This document shows, in pieces, positions 1-8,901 of a DNA stretch of 64,000 bases. Location: the NCBI GenBank assembly GCA_000467935.1, contig KI259852.1:1-64000 (forward strand). Direction: 5' to 3'. The position numbers were made by a program, and so were the translations under genes. The first letter of the stretch is position 1. Each line of letters begins with the position of its first letter. The notes under the pieces were generated by a model, which made no database searches, was not told where the DNA came from, and saw only the letters and a list, made by a program, of their open reading frames with translations. Source of the DNA: Peptostreptococcaceae bacterium oral taxon 113 str. W5053. GTDB lineage: Bacteria > Bacillota > Clostridia > Tissierellales > Peptoniphilaceae.

Positions 1-60
1 TTAATTTACAGACTTTTTCTCACACTCTCAAAAATCTTAAATTTTAAAAATGAGAGATAC

Positions 61-94
61 AAAAAAAATGCACGCGTATACGCGTGCATTTTTC
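61..94 (-). terminator. Terminator of the lipoprotein gene
   Basis: A GC-rich palindrome (TGCACGCGTATACGCGTGCA) is flanked by an A-run on the left and a T-run on the right, so it can act in both directions. It lies just downstream of the minus-strand lipoprotein gene that ends at 112. Confidence 0.85.
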
Positions 95-111
95 AATCTG
101 CATACTTTTTA

Positions 112-711
112 TTATTGTGGATTCATCAAGCCGCCACTCATGATATTTTGAAAAAAGCTTTGATTTTCAGCTGTTTCGGCAATCTTCCATTCTCCATCGA
201 CTTTGACAAAGTCAACTTGTCCGTCAACATCTACTTTTTTAGCCTCTTTAAGAAGTCCAATCATAATTTCTGCAGCTTTTTTTTGTAAAGCTGCCGGATC
301 TTTTTCATTTTGCATAACTTCCGCCATTTTAGCAGGCGCTTCGTTCATTAAAGTTTTGAAATCGACGATAGCAAATTTTGCTTTGACAACGGCCTTGTCT
401 CCATTGACTTCTTCTTTAGGTTCTTTGATTTCCACATCACCTAAAACGGATAAAATTTCTTTGATCCCTTCTTTACCAATCACTTGTTCTTGTGAAGCAA
501 AAATCTTTTCGATATCCTGTGGATTTGTTTTTGTTTCGGTATGCTTGGAAAGGTTGTCATAATTTCCTGCTTTGAAATCTGCAAAAAAAGCGGTTAAAGT
601 TTTAAGCGGTCCGTTTTCCTCCGTGGGTGTTTTCCCTCCGCAAGCGGCAAGAGACAAAACGAGAGCTGAGAATAAAACGACACTAAAAATTCTTTTTAAT
701 TTTTTTGACAT
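112..711 (-). CDS. Secreted lipoprotein, DUF4878/DUF5105-like
   Basis: The 199-residue protein starts with a basic n-region, a hydrophobic stretch and a lipobox (LSLAACGG), so it should be processed by signal peptidase II and anchored outside the membrane. The mature part is lysine/glutamate-rich. Its pattern (a helix around FFADFKAGNYDNLSKH, then a strand pair ending VDGEWKIAE) resembles small secreted lipoproteins of the DUF4878/DUF5105 kind, which have an NTF2-like fold. The exact family is not certain. I chose the ATG at 711 because it precedes the signal peptide and has AAGGAGG 11 bases upstream; an in-frame extension to 777 adds a leader with no signal character. It is a single-gene unit with its own terminator. 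No function can be assigned beyond a cell-surface lipoprotein. Confidence 0.75.
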   Translation of the reverse strand: MSKKLKRIFSVVLFSALVLSLAACGGKTPTEENGPLKTLTAFFADFKAGNYDNLSKHTETKTNPQDIEKIFASQEQVIGKEGIKEILSVLGDVEIKEPKEEVNGDKAVVKAKFAIVDFKTLMNEAPAKMAEVMQNEKDPAALQKKAAEIMIGLLKEAKKVDVDGQVDFVKVDGEWKIAETAENQSFFQNIMSGGLMNPQ

Positions 712-862
712 AAATTTTAAAGCCTCCTTATAATAATATTGTGTAATTATTTTAACAGCATACGGCAGTTTTTGCAAGAGGGAAAGATCATATATGAAGA
801 AATATGAAGAAATAAGAAAGGAATAAAAAGTTCGTTCAATGTGTTTTTTGTGGGAAATTTGG

Positions 863-891
863 TTGACAAGGGATCTTTTCTTCTGTATTCT
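863..891 (+). promoter_or_regulatory. Promoter of the metG T-box transcript
   Basis: TTGACA (863-868) and TATTCT (886-891) are separated by 17 bases and sit immediately upstream of the T-box leader. Confidence 0.7.
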
Positions 892-896
892 TATAG

Positions 897-1122
897 TGAC
901 GATGAGGGAAAGAGTATCTTTTTTATCAGTCGACAGAGAGCGTATCCGAGGCTGGAAGATATGTGACGAAAGAAAAAGAGAAGATGGATCCGGAGTTTTC
1001 GCTTTTTAAAGGAATGGGTTTGCGCACGTTACAGCGCTTATGAGTCCTCTTATCTTTAAGGGGAAAATTAGAGTGGTACCGCGAATGTCCTTCGTCTCTA
1101 TCTAGACGGAGGCTTTTTTTAT
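897..1122 (+). promoter_or_regulatory. T-box riboswitch (Met) upstream of metG
   Basis: The leader carries the T-box core AGAGTGGTACCGCGAA near 1070-1085, close to the consensus AGGGTGGNACCGCG that pairs with the free CCA end of uncharged tRNA. It is followed by a terminator stem around CCTTCGTCT / AGACGGAGG with a T-run ending near 1121. The upstream part can fold into a Stem I, and the ATG at 961-963 (in GATATGTGA) is a plausible methionine specifier. The family senses uncharged tRNA and lets transcription continue, which fits the downstream methionyl-tRNA synthetase. The specifier assignment is inference; the T-box itself is well supported. Confidence 0.92.
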
Positions 1123-1146
1123 GGAAAGAAAAATGGAGGAAGAAGA

Positions 1147-3111
1147 ATGACAAAAAAATATTATTTGACAACGCCGATTTATTATCCGTCAGGTTATTTG
1201 CATTTGGGACACACGTATTCTACGGTGGTGGCGGATTCTTTAAAGCGTTTTCGTGAGAAACAGGGTTATGAAGTTTTTTTTACGACGGGAACGGATGAGC
1301 ATGGTCAAAAGATGCAACAAAGTGCGGATAAGGCGGGATTGGATCCGATGACTTATGTGAACGGTATTGTGGAGAGTACCAAGGAATTATGGAAAACTTT
1401 GGATATTCGATACGATCGTTTTATCCGCACCACGGATCCGGTGCATATGAAAGCGGTTCAGGGTATTTTCCAAAAACTTTATGACCAGGGGGATATTTAT
1501 AAAGGGGAATATCACGGAAAGTATTGTACACCTTGTGAAGCTTTTTGGACGGAAGCTCAATTGGTAGACGGAAAATGTCCGGACTGCGGTCGTGAAGTGA
1601 CTGAGGCCAAGGAGGAAAGTTATTTCTTTCGCTTGAGTAATTATAGGGATCGTTTATTGGCTCTTTACGAGGATAATGAGCATTTTATTATGCCGAAGAG
1701 TCGGAAAAATGAGATGATTAATAATTTTTTGAAGGACGGTTTGGAGGATTTATCCGTATCCCGTTCGACCTTCGACTGGGGGGTTCCGGTTCCTTTCGAT
1801 AATAAACATGTCATCTATGTTTGGATTGATGCTCTAAGTTGTTATTTGACCGCTTTAGGTTACGGCAGTGAAGACGATTCCGATTTTAAAAAATTCTGGC
1901 CGGCGGATGTACATCTGGTGGGCAAGGAAATCACTCGTTTTCATACGATTATTTGGCCTGCTCTTTTGATGGCGTTAAAACTTCCTTTGCCGAAAATGGT
2001 TTTTGGGCACGGCTGGATTCTTTTTGATGCGGATAAGATGAGCAAATCGAAGGGCAATATGGTTTATCCGGAACCGATTTTGGATTTATACGGCATGGAT
2101 GCTCTTCGTTATTTTATGTTGCGTGAATTCTCTTTCGGAAGTGACGGAAATTTTACCAAGGATAAATTTATCGCTCGTTTTAACAGTGATTTGGTGAATG
2201 ATTTAGGGAATCTGCTCAAACGTACTGTAAGTATGGTGGAAAAATACACCCAGGGAGTAATCCTTAAAGGTTCGGAGGAGGATAGCAGTCCGGACGAAAA
2301 GGCCTTTGACAGGGAGTTGGAAGAAACGGCAAAAAATATGAAACCGGCCTTGGAAAAAGCGATGGAAGAATTAAATTTCTCCGGGGCTTTGGAAGAAATT
2401 TGGAGGGTCATTCGTCGTACCAATAAATATATTGACGAAACTATGCCCTGGATTGTGGTCAAAGAAAATCGACAACATCGTATTCAGCGGATTTTGTATC
2501 ATCTTTGTGAGTCTTTACGTTTGGTTGCCATTTGTCTGGAGCCTTTTATGGGGAAAACTTCCGGTGAAATTTTACGTCAAATCGGTGTGACGGATAATGC
2601 CTGGGAAAGTGCCAATGAATGGGGATTGTTGCCGGAAAACAGTCTTGTGATAAATGGAAACGCATTGTTTCCCCGGCTGGATCCGGAGGCGGAACTTGTT
2701 CGTTGGGAAGAAGCCAATCATGCTCTTTTGGTAAAACGGGGCATTGTCAAAGCGGAAAAAAAGGCGGAGGAAGTGGAACATCTTCCGGAAATCGCCTTTG
2801 AAGATTTTGAAAAATTGGAATTACGTTTAGGGAAAGTTGTGGATTGCAAAACACATCCAAAGGCGGATCGTCTGTTGGTCAGCCAAGTGCAAATCGGTGA
2901 AGAAGTAAGACAAATCGTATCGGGGATTCGAGGGACGTATGAACCGGAAGATATGATCGGCAAACAGGTTGCAGTTTTATGCAATTTAAAACCGATCAAA
3001 TTACGGGGTGTAGAAAGTGCCGGGATGCTTTTGGTAGCGGAACAGTCGGATGGCGTGATGGGTTTACTTTCCGTAGAGGAAGAAATTTTATCGGGAGCGA
3101 GGATAAGATAA
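1147..3111 (+). CDS. metG: Methionine--tRNA ligase
   Basis: This 654-residue cytoplasmic enzyme charges tRNA(Met) with methionine using ATP. It shows the class I signatures: HLGH near residue 21 (the HIGH motif) in the Rossmann fold, a zinc knuckle with CTPC and CPDC near residues 125-150, and KMSKSKGN near 298. A C-terminal tRNA-binding (EMAP/Trbp111-type) domain occupies about residues 550-654 (FEDFEKLELRLGKVV). The length is typical of the long bacterial form that carries this domain. The start follows GGAGGAAGAAG. It is the first gene of a metG-tatD-rnmV-rsmA operon, an order common in Firmicutes, and is controlled by the T-box leader at 897-1122. The stop overlaps the tatD start by one base (TAATG). 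Confidence 0.98.
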   Translation: MTKKYYLTTPIYYPSGYLHLGHTYSTVVADSLKRFREKQGYEVFFTTGTDEHGQKMQQSADKAGLDPMTYVNGIVESTKELWKTLDIRYDRFIRTTDPVHMKAVQGIFQKLYDQGDIYKGEYHGKYCTPCEAFWTEAQLVDGKCPDCGREVTEAKEESYFFRLSNYRDRLLALYEDNEHFIMPKSRKNEMINNFLKDGLEDLSVSRSTFDWGVPVPFDNKHVIYVWIDALSCYLTALGYGSEDDSDFKKFWPADVHLVGKEITRFHTIIWPALLMALKLPLPKMVFGHGWILFDADKMSKSKGNMVYPEPILDLYGMDALRYFMLREFSFGSDGNFTKDKFIARFNSDLVNDLGNLLKRTVSMVEKYTQGVILKGSEEDSSPDEKAFDRELEETAKNMKPALEKAMEELNFSGALEEIWRVIRRTNKYIDETMPWIVVKENRQHRIQRILYHLCESLRLVAICLEPFMGKTSGEILRQIGVTDNAWESANEWGLLPENSLVINGNALFPRLDPEAELVRWEEANHALLVKRGIVKAEKKAEEVEHLPEIAFEDFEKLELRLGKVVDCKTHPKADRLLVSQVQIGEEVRQIVSGIRGTYEPEDMIGKQVAVLCNLKPIKLRGVESAGMLLVAEQSDGVMGLLSVEEEILSGARIR

Positions 3112-3884
3112 TGAATGATATCATTGACAGTCATGCTCATTTGGATGACAATCGGTTTAGTATGGATCGGGCGGATGTCATTGCTCGAATGGAAGAGTAT
3201 CGTATTATTATGGCAATTAATCCGGGGGCAAATTATGAATCCAGTAAGAAGGCTTTGCGTTTAGCTAAAAAATATCCCGAGAAAATTAAAGCAGCTGTGG
3301 GAACGCATCCTCATGATGCGGATGAAGTCAATTTACTTTTGCTGGAAGAGTATGAAAAGATGGCAAAGGATCCGGATGTGGTGGCTATTGGAGAAATCGG
3401 ATTGGATTATTATTATGACAATTGTGATCGAGAGGTTCAGAAAAATGCCTTTCGTATGCAATTGGATTTGGCGGAAAAATTAAATCTGCCGGTGATTATT
3501 CACAATCGAGATTCCGACGGGGATATGGTGGAGATTCTCAGTGAATATCAAGGCAGATTGCGAGGTGTTATACACAGTTTTACCGGCAGTGTGGAAATGG
3601 CGAAACGGTATACGAATTTAGGCTTTTATTTAGGATTCGGCGGTGTTGTAACCTTCAAAAACGCCCGGAAGGTGGTGGAGTCGGCAGCTTGGGTTCCTTT
3701 GGAACGCCTGTTAATCGAAACGGATGCTCCCTATTTGACGCCGGTTCCCCACAGGGGAAAGCGTAACGAACCTTCTTATGTGCGCTATACTGCTGAAAAA
3801 ATCGCAGAGATTAAGGGAATTCATGTTGCTCAGATTACGGGGTATTCTAAGCGAAACGCCATGGATTTATTCGGGCTTCGATGA
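3111..3884 (+). CDS. tatD: TatD family metal-dependent hydrolase (DNase)
   Basis: The 257-residue protein is a TIM-barrel amidohydrolase of the TatD family. It begins IIDSHAHLDD (metal ligands HxH) and contains GEIGLDYYYD, IHNRD, a conserved HSFTG and the closing LLIETDAPYL, all diagnostic. Known TatD proteins are magnesium-dependent 3'-5' exonucleases acting on DNA or RNA. The ATG at 3111 was preferred over a long in-frame extension into metG because it begins exactly at the family's first strand and overlaps the metG stop by one base. It is translationally coupled on both sides; its TGA shares four bases with the rnmV start. Confidence 0.96.
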   Translation: MNDIIDSHAHLDDNRFSMDRADVIARMEEYRIIMAINPGANYESSKKALRLAKKYPEKIKAAVGTHPHDADEVNLLLLEEYEKMAKDPDVVAIGEIGLDYYYDNCDREVQKNAFRMQLDLAEKLNLPVIIHNRDSDGDMVEILSEYQGRLRGVIHSFTGSVEMAKRYTNLGFYLGFGGVVTFKNARKVVESAAWVPLERLLIETDAPYLTPVPHRGKRNEPSYVRYTAEKIAEIKGIHVAQITGYSKRNAMDLFGLR

Positions 3885-4420
3885 TGATTAAAGAGATTAT
3901 TGTAGTGGAAGGAAAGGATGATATTGCCGCGGTGAAGGCTGCCGTCGATGCACAGGTGTTTGCCACAGGCGGATTGTGGTTCGGCAAAAAAACCTTGGAA
4001 AGGCTGAAGAAGATGGGAGAGCGAAACGGAATTATCCTGTTGACGGATCCGGATTACGCAGGAGATAAAATTCGCTCTCGAATCGCACGGGCAATCCCCG
4101 GTTGCAAGCATGCTTTTATGCCGCGGGAATATGCCATCAGAAAAGGGGATATTGGTGTAGAGAATGCATCTAAGGAGGCGATTAAAGAGGCTTTGCTCAA
4201 AGCGCATCCCATGATGATGAAGAAGCGGGAAACTTTTACATTGGCTATGCTTTATGCGCATGGATTGATAGGACCGAACTCCAATGAACGGCGAGAAAAA
4301 ATGGGCAAAATTTTGGGAATCGGTTATGGAAACGGAAAACAGTTTCTGGAGCGATTAAATCATTTCGGCATTGGAGAAAAGGAATATGCACAGGCATTGG
4401 AGGAGATGAATCGTGAATAG
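3881..4420 (+). CDS. rnmV: Ribonuclease M5, 5S rRNA maturation
   Basis: This 179-residue Toprim-domain nuclease matures 5S rRNA at both ends in low-GC Gram-positives. It opens with IIVVEGKDDIAAVKAAV, the Toprim glutamate motif, followed by LLTDPDYAGDKIR, which supplies the DxD metal-binding motif, and GVENAS. The length matches the family. It overlaps tatD by four bases and rsmA by eight, consistent with coupled translation. The rnmV-rsmA pairing is conserved in Firmicutes. Confidence 0.96.
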   Translation: MMIKEIIVVEGKDDIAAVKAAVDAQVFATGGLWFGKKTLERLKKMGERNGIILLTDPDYAGDKIRSRIARAIPGCKHAFMPREYAIRKGDIGVENASKEAIKEALLKAHPMMMKKRETFTLAMLYAHGLIGPNSNERREKMGKILGIGYGNGKQFLERLNHFGIGEKEYAQALEEMNRE

Positions 4421-5276
4421 ACCGTTGTATTCGCCAAAAACCATTCAGGATTTATTGGAACGCCATGGTTTTACTTTTTCCAAAGCTTTGGGGCAAAATT
4501 TTTTAATTGACGGAAATATTATTGAAAAGATTATTGGGGCGGCGGATATTCAAAATAAAAACATCTTGGAAATCGGACCCGGGTTTGGAGTGTTGAGTCA
4601 TCGATTAAGCGAGAAGGGAAAAAAGTTATTGCTGGTGGAAATGGACAGGCGTTTGGAGCCGGTCTTGAAGGAAGTGCTGGCAGATCGGGATAATGTGGAG
4701 ATTATTTTTTCCGATGTGTTAAAATTAGATTTGCACCGGGTATTAAAAGAACGGTTTGGCGGTGAAAAAGTCAATGTGGTAGCGAATCTGCCCTACTATG
4801 TGACCACACCGATTTTGGCACATCTTTTGGAAGATAATTTGCCTATTGAGAGCATCACGGTGATGGTGCAAAAAGAAGTCGCCAAACGAATGGCGGCAAA
4901 AGCGAACACGAAAGATTATGGAAGTTTGAGTCTCTTGGTTCAATATTATACGCAAGGGACTGTAATTTGTACTGTCCCCAATACCGTTTTTATGCCTCGC
5001 CCGAAAGTGGAAAGTGCTGTGGTTTATTTAAAGCTTCGAGGAGTATCCAAAAATGAAAATTTTTTCAAAGTCACTCGAGCAGCTTTTAATATGCGTCGCA
5101 AGACCTTGGTCAATGCTTTAGCCAAAGGATTAAATTTGGAGAAAGCGAAAATTGCAGACTGTCTGAGTGCGATAAACTTGTCGGAGCAAATTCGGGGGGA
5201 AGAACTTTCTTTGGAGCAATATTTGGAGTTGAGCCAATTACTTTTTATGGAATCCATATTGAAACGGTATGAATGA
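4413..5276 (+). CDS. rsmA: 16S rRNA (adenine1518-N6/1519-N6)-dimethyltransferase
   Basis: The protein has 287 residues and starts at a GTG inside the end of rnmV. It transfers four methyl groups from S-adenosylmethionine to two adjacent adenines in helix 45 of 16S rRNA. Visible motifs are GQNFLID near residue 26, the SAM-binding loop LEIGPGFGVLS near 50, and the catalytic motif NLPYYVTTPI near 125, all typical of KsgA/RsmA rather than Erm (NLPY rather than NIPY is common in this family). The C-terminal helical domain is present. It is the last gene of the metG operon. Confidence 0.97.
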   Translation: MNRPLYSPKTIQDLLERHGFTFSKALGQNFLIDGNIIEKIIGAADIQNKNILEIGPGFGVLSHRLSEKGKKLLLVEMDRRLEPVLKEVLADRDNVEIIFSDVLKLDLHRVLKERFGGEKVNVVANLPYYVTTPILAHLLEDNLPIESITVMVQKEVAKRMAAKANTKDYGSLSLLVQYYTQGTVICTVPNTVFMPRPKVESAVVYLKLRGVSKNENFFKVTRAAFNMRRKTLVNALAKGLNLEKAKIADCLSAINLSEQIRGEELSLEQYLELSQLLFMESILKRYE

Positions 5277-5320
5277 TATACTATAATAAAAGCAGTATTA
5301 TGATGAAGGAGGATATTTGA

Positions 5321-5512
5321 ATGGAAATTACAAAAGATACTTTGATTGGCGATTTGATTCGTCAAAAACCGGCTGCAATTCCGGTATTGATGAGAATGGG
5401 TATGGGATGTATCGGTTGCCCGTCCAGCCAAATGGAAAGCTTGGCAGAAGCGGCTATGGTTCACGGCATGGATATTGACGTATTGATGAAAGAAATTAAT
5501 GAAGTAAAATAA
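5321..5512 (+). CDS. DUF1858 small protein
   Basis: This 63-residue protein has the DUF1858 pattern: an N-terminal helix with a KDTLIGDLI start, a conserved [10 protein letters not shown] segment and a helix ending near [10 protein letters not shown]. In related proteins the GCxGC cysteines occur alone or fused to redox or hydroxylamine-reductase-like proteins, so a redox or metal role is suspected but not shown. It has a clean AAGGAGG site and its own terminator, so it is probably a single-gene unit. Confidence 0.9.
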   Translation: MEITKDTLIGDLIRQKPAAIPVLMRMGMGCIGCPSSQMESLAEAAMVHGMDIDVLMKEINEVK

Positions 5513-5518
5513 GTATAA

Positions 5519-5555
5519 AGAAAAACCTGGGAGTAATTTCCAAGGTTTTTCTTTA
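5519..5555 (+). terminator. Terminator after the DUF1858 gene
   Basis: The stem AAAAACCTGGG / CCAAGGTTTTT is followed by TCTTTATTTT, just downstream of the stop at 5512. Confidence 0.85.
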
Positions 5556-5628
5556 TTTTAGGGAAGGTGTTTTAATTTGGACGTAGAGGGTAAAATATCT
5601 TCAAGCAGAAAAAGAAATGGAGGAAAAT

Positions 5629-5868
5629 ATGATGGATAAAAAAGTTGTCGTTTATTCCAGCGATTCTTGCTTATATTGCAGAATGGCTAAATCTTATTTG
5701 GAAAAAAATAATGTTTCCTTTGAGGAAAAAAATGTAGGGACAGATGCACAAGCTCGTAATGAATTGGCAGCAAAAGGCTATACGGGTGTACCGGTTATTA
5801 TGGTTGGCGAAACTGAGATTTTAGGTTTTGATCAACCGAAATTGAAAGAAGCTTTAGGATTGGAATAA
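5629..5868 (+). CDS. Glutaredoxin / NrdH-like thiol oxidoreductase
   Basis: This protein of about 79 residues has the glutaredoxin-type thioredoxin fold: first strand VVVYSS, redox motif CLYC near residues 13-16, the cis-proline segment GVPVIMV and the C-terminal glycine segment LGFDQ. It should reduce disulfides in the cytoplasm using glutathione-like thiols or thioredoxin reductase; the partner is not visible here. Starts at 5617, 5629 and 5632 are all in frame. GGAGG at 5619-5623 excludes 5617 and fits 5629 or 5632. A terminator follows. Confidence 0.9.
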   Translation: MMDKKVVVYSSDSCLYCRMAKSYLEKNNVSFEEKNVGTDAQARNELAAKGYTGVPVIMVGETEILGFDQPKLKEALGLE

Positions 5869-5892
5869 AAAACAAGGTCCAAAGTTGGTACA

Positions 5893-5940
5893 AATCGCTG
5901 TGAACATTGGAAATAAATGTTTATAGCGGTTTTTTATTTT
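5893..5940 (+). terminator. Terminator after the glutaredoxin gene
   Basis: An imperfect stem (AAATCGCTGTGAACATT with AATGTTTATAGCGGTTTTTT) ends in a T-run 60 bases after the stop. Confidence 0.75.
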
Positions 5941-6267
5941 ATAGTCAAGACAGATGAAAGTAATGTGAGTTATTCAGATAGCAAATGATTTAATAAAGGG
6001 AAGAATGCATGAATGATATTCGATAAGCATGCCAATTTAAAATACAAATTTGGGAATCGACATTTTTAGGTGGGCTGAGTGTGAAAGAGTATAAAGACTC
6101 TTTTAAGGGTTGGTAAGTAATACAAAGGTTCGTGTTTGTCAGACTGGTGACGAGTCAAAAGCGATAAATTTTAAACAAATGAAAGCCAGCGTCTTGAAAC
6201 GCTGGCCGATAGAGGTTTAGTATAGGAGCGAATAAATCGCCTGTTTGACGGATCGTCATGATTTGCT
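5941..6267. other. Gene-free stretch, no recognised content
   Basis: No open frame with a ribosome binding site is visible. A hairpin at 6184-6205 (GCCAGCG / CGCTGGC) lies beyond the end of the minus-strand membrane protein gene and may terminate it, although no strong T-run follows on that strand. Confidence 0.5.
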
Positions 6268-7032
6268 TTAATTTTGTCGATTTTCTTCCCAAATTTTACT
6301 CCTTATTCGTTCATTGAGTTTTTTGCCAAAACGATAGATGATAAAGACCAGTAAATTATATGCGGCAAAAACCATTGCCGTGTAGACTAATAATGGCAGC
6401 TTGCCGAAAATTTCGGTGAGGAAAGGAGCTTCTACAAGATAAGAATAATTTCCTCCGGAAAGCAGATCTACGATAAAAGCAATTGTCAAAAAGATATTGA
6501 TAAAAGCTAATACATAATGATAGTCTTTTTTGGTGAAATGATAACGATCCACGAAAAGAAAGACAAAAGCACTCCACAAAAGAACCAAGTGACCTACAAA
6601 ATAAGTGAAGTTGGTAAAATGAGGGAAATAATACGGATCCAAGACCGGGTAGACCATGGCCAATACACCGCCAAAAATTCCCCAGTAGATGCAAATAGCT
6701 TTTGCCTTTCTCGAGTTGAACGGAAAACCGATCAATACACAAATCATTGCTACTCGACAACTGTACAGGGGTAAGGATTCGGCGAAAGAAAAGACGCCGC
6801 TGAACAAACACCAACCATAGAAAAAAATTTGTTCAATAAGTAAAATATAAAAAAGGCCATTCTTAATTTTTTTGGACAAAATAGGATTGTTGCGAATTTC
6901 CGCACTGCGTTTGATGATAAAATAACATCCAAAAACCATCAAAGCAATCAATAACAAATGGGTTGGACCAAAAACTTTGAAGATGAAATCCTCTTTTGGA
7001 ATGCGGAAAAAATGTAAAAATAATTGGCGCAT
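6268..7032 (-). CDS. TIGR02206 (YwaF) family membrane protein
   Basis: The 254-residue integral membrane protein has about seven hydrophobic segments. The features of the TIGR02206/YwaF family are FGPTHLLLIALMV near the N-terminus, a central LPLYSCRVAMI segment (family pattern LPLxxC) and a GHLVLLWSAF segment. No function is established for the family. The start is supported by AAGGAGG five to six bases upstream. It stands alone between a possible hairpin terminator and the next minus-strand gene. Confidence 0.85.
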   Translation of the reverse strand: MRQLFLHFFRIPKEDFIFKVFGPTHLLLIALMVFGCYFIIKRSAEIRNNPILSKKIKNGLFYILLIEQIFFYGWCLFSGVFSFAESLPLYSCRVAMICVLIGFPFNSRKAKAICIYWGIFGGVLAMVYPVLDPYYFPHFTNFTYFVGHLVLLWSAFVFLFVDRYHFTKKDYHYVLAFINIFLTIAFIVDLLSGGNYSYLVEAPFLTEIFGKLPLLVYTAMVFAAYNLLVFIIYRFGKKLNERIRSKIWEENRQN

Positions 7033-7165
7033 AAATACCTCCTTTCAAAGTAAAAGTTTATTATATAAGTATATACAAGTTGCTTAAAATTTACAAGAAA
7101 GAATCGGTAAAGATTGATAGAAAATTGCGGAGAATACAATATGCATATGAATCCATTCTTAACAT

Positions 7166-8185
7166 TTAAAAATTTTCCATATAATTTTCAAAGGCTTGAA
7201 CGGATTCTTCGGAAGTTGCCCAGGAGGTAACCAAACGAACCATTTGTCTTCCATCTTTGATATTCATGTGGCTGAACAAAAACTTTTCAGCCATATCGTC
7301 AATTTTTTTTACCGGAATCCAAGGGAAGAGTTGATTGCTTTGAGGTTCCACATAGAATTTAATGCCTTTTTTCTTTAACGCCTCCATCATGCGCGTAGCC
7401 ATTTGATTGGCGTGGCGTCCCAATTCGAAGAATAAATCATCGGTAAAAAGCGTTTCAAACTGCATGCCTAAAAGGAAACCTTTTGCAAGAAGATTCCCCT
7501 GATTTTTCATTATGAAACGAAAATCTTTTTTCAAATCATCATTAAGAATAATCATGGCTTCACCCATTAGCGCACCGTTTTTGGTGCCGCCAATATAAAA
7601 CATATCGGTATAATGAGCTAAATCTTTTAATGTGACATCGTTATAGCTGCTGGCTAATGCGGAACCCAGACGAGCGCCGTCAACAAAAAGATACAAGTCA
7701 TGTGCTCTGGTAAAGTTCCAGAGTTTTTTTAATTCGCTTAGCGTATATATGCTGCCATATTCGGTAGTTTGAGAGATATAAACCATTTTCGGTTTTACCA
7801 TATGCTCATCCGTATGTTCGTCCAAAATGCTTTGGATAGCTTCGCAAGTTAATTTGCCATTGACATGAGGGCGAGAAAGAACTTTATGTCCGGTGGCTTC
7901 AATAGCGCCGGTTTCATGAACATTGATATGACCCGAATCACAGGAAATAACAGCTTCAAAGGGGCGTAAAATACTAGCCACAGCCAGAGCATTGGAAGGA
8001 GTTCCCGCAATTAAGAAATGAATGTCCGCATCTTCTCTGTCCAAATACTTTTTGATGCATTTTCTTGCATGTTCACAATGAGGATCCAAGCCATAACCGA
8101 CATTTTGTTTGCGTAGGTTTTGACTTATATTTTCCAATATTTTTTCATGGGTACATTCGCTATAATCGTTTAAAAAACTATACAT
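7166..8185 (-). CDS. Low-specificity threonine aldolase, PLP-dependent
   Basis: This 339-residue fold-type I PLP enzyme belongs to the threonine aldolase/beta-eliminating lyase family and should split threonine or allo-threonine into glycine and acetaldehyde in the cytoplasm. The sequence shows the family start (FLNDYSE...HEKILE), FLIAGTPSNALA, the histidine that stacks on PLP (SCDSGHINVHE), the aspartate/arginine site FVDGARLGSAL and the Schiff-base lysine in GGTKNGAL. Length is normal. The ribosome binding site is GGGAGGCAACTG. It is monocistronic. Confidence 0.93.
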   Translation of the reverse strand: MYSFLNDYSECTHEKILENISQNLRKQNVGYGLDPHCEHARKCIKKYLDREDADIHFLIAGTPSNALAVASILRPFEAVISCDSGHINVHETGAIEATGHKVLSRPHVNGKLTCEAIQSILDEHTDEHMVKPKMVYISQTTEYGSIYTLSELKKLWNFTRAHDLYLFVDGARLGSALASSYNDVTLKDLAHYTDMFYIGGTKNGALMGEAMIILNDDLKKDFRFIMKNQGNLLAKGFLLGMQFETLFTDDLFFELGRHANQMATRMMEALKKKGIKFYVEPQSNQLFPWIPVKKIDDMAEKFLFSHMNIKDGRQMVRLVTSWATSEESVQAFENYMENF

Positions 8186-8270
8186 CAGTTGCCTCCCGCT
8201 TCACTATTTTATTCACTCTATTGTAACACGTTCCATAAGGGCTGTCTAACAAAGAAAATGTGAAAAAAGT

Positions 8271-8340
8271 TTGACAACATATTTATTCAGTGTTATAATA
8301 ATTAATTTTATTTGACAATACACAAGTGATTTGTTATACT
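8271..8340 (+). promoter_or_regulatory. Two tandem sigma-A promoters for veg
   Basis: TTGACA (8271-8276) with TATAAT (8294-8299) and TTGACA (8312-8317) with TATACT (8335-8340) each have 17-base spacing. Together they give a very strong promoter region, which fits the known high expression of veg in Bacillus. Confidence 0.85.
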
Positions 8341-8385
8341 ATATGTTGTAGAAGTTGAGTTATAGGCGGATGAAAAGGAGATAAT

Positions 8386-8622
8386 ATGAGAAGATTAGGA
8401 TTGGATATGATACGCGTGGAAATTGAAGGTTATGTAGGAAAAAAAGTTCGCTTAACCGCCGATAAAGGTCGAAATCGAATTGTCGTTAAAGAAGGTGTCT
8501 TAGACTCGGTGTATCCCAACGTTTTTACAGTAAAAGTAAATGATGGATATGACAGGAATCGAACAGTATCCTATAGCTATTCGGATGTTTTGACCTCTGC
8601 TGTTAAATTGGCTTTGTGTTAA
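8386..8622 (+). CDS. veg: Veg family protein
   Basis: The 78-residue protein matches the Veg family (DUF1021): an N-terminal helix with IEGYVGKKVRL, a basic segment KGRNRIVVKEGVL, and the C-terminal SYSYSDVLTSAVKL. In Bacillus subtilis Veg is highly expressed and affects biofilm formation through SinR; here only the family relationship can be claimed. AAGGAG precedes the start, and two consensus promoters lie upstream. Confidence 0.93.
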   Translation: MRRLGLDMIRVEIEGYVGKKVRLTADKGRNRIVVKEGVLDSVYPNVFTVKVNDGYDRNRTVSYSYSDVLTSAVKLALC

Positions 8623-8689
8623 AGGGAAAATTTGGAGAGAAAAATAAAAGTGATTGAAAAGTGGATTAAAAAATGGATCAAAAAAGATG

Positions 8690-8800
8690 AAGACATTTCT
8701 CTATTTTAAGCGATTAAGAAAGTCTTCTTTTTTTATTATAATTAAGGAAGACTTTCATGATGATTGGAGACGATTTTATAGGAATCGTCTTTTTTATTTG
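8690..8800 (+). terminator. Two terminator hairpins downstream of veg
   Basis: The first structure (AAGAC...GTCTTCTTTTTTT) ends near 8736. The second, near 8768-8800, has stem AGACGATT / AATCGTCT and a T-run. They isolate veg from the GntR operon. Confidence 0.75.
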
Positions 8801-8901
8801 CTAAGACGAAAGATATCTTGATATGAGGGATAAAATTTTTTCGTTGGAAAAAGGAGAAGTAAAGGTGAAGAGTGAATTTATTTTTTATTTACAAAATACT
8901 A

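Noticed and set aside
203..562. 119-residue open frame on the plus strand
   Set aside because: It is antisense to the lipoprotein gene, has no ribosome binding site and its composition mirrors the real gene.
2109..3140. Several minus-strand open frames inside metG
   Set aside because: They are shadows of a clearly real gene, lack ribosome binding sites and show no family motif.
6517..6774. Plus-strand frame of 85 residues inside the TIGR02206 gene
   Set aside because: It is antisense to a membrane protein gene with proper motifs and start.
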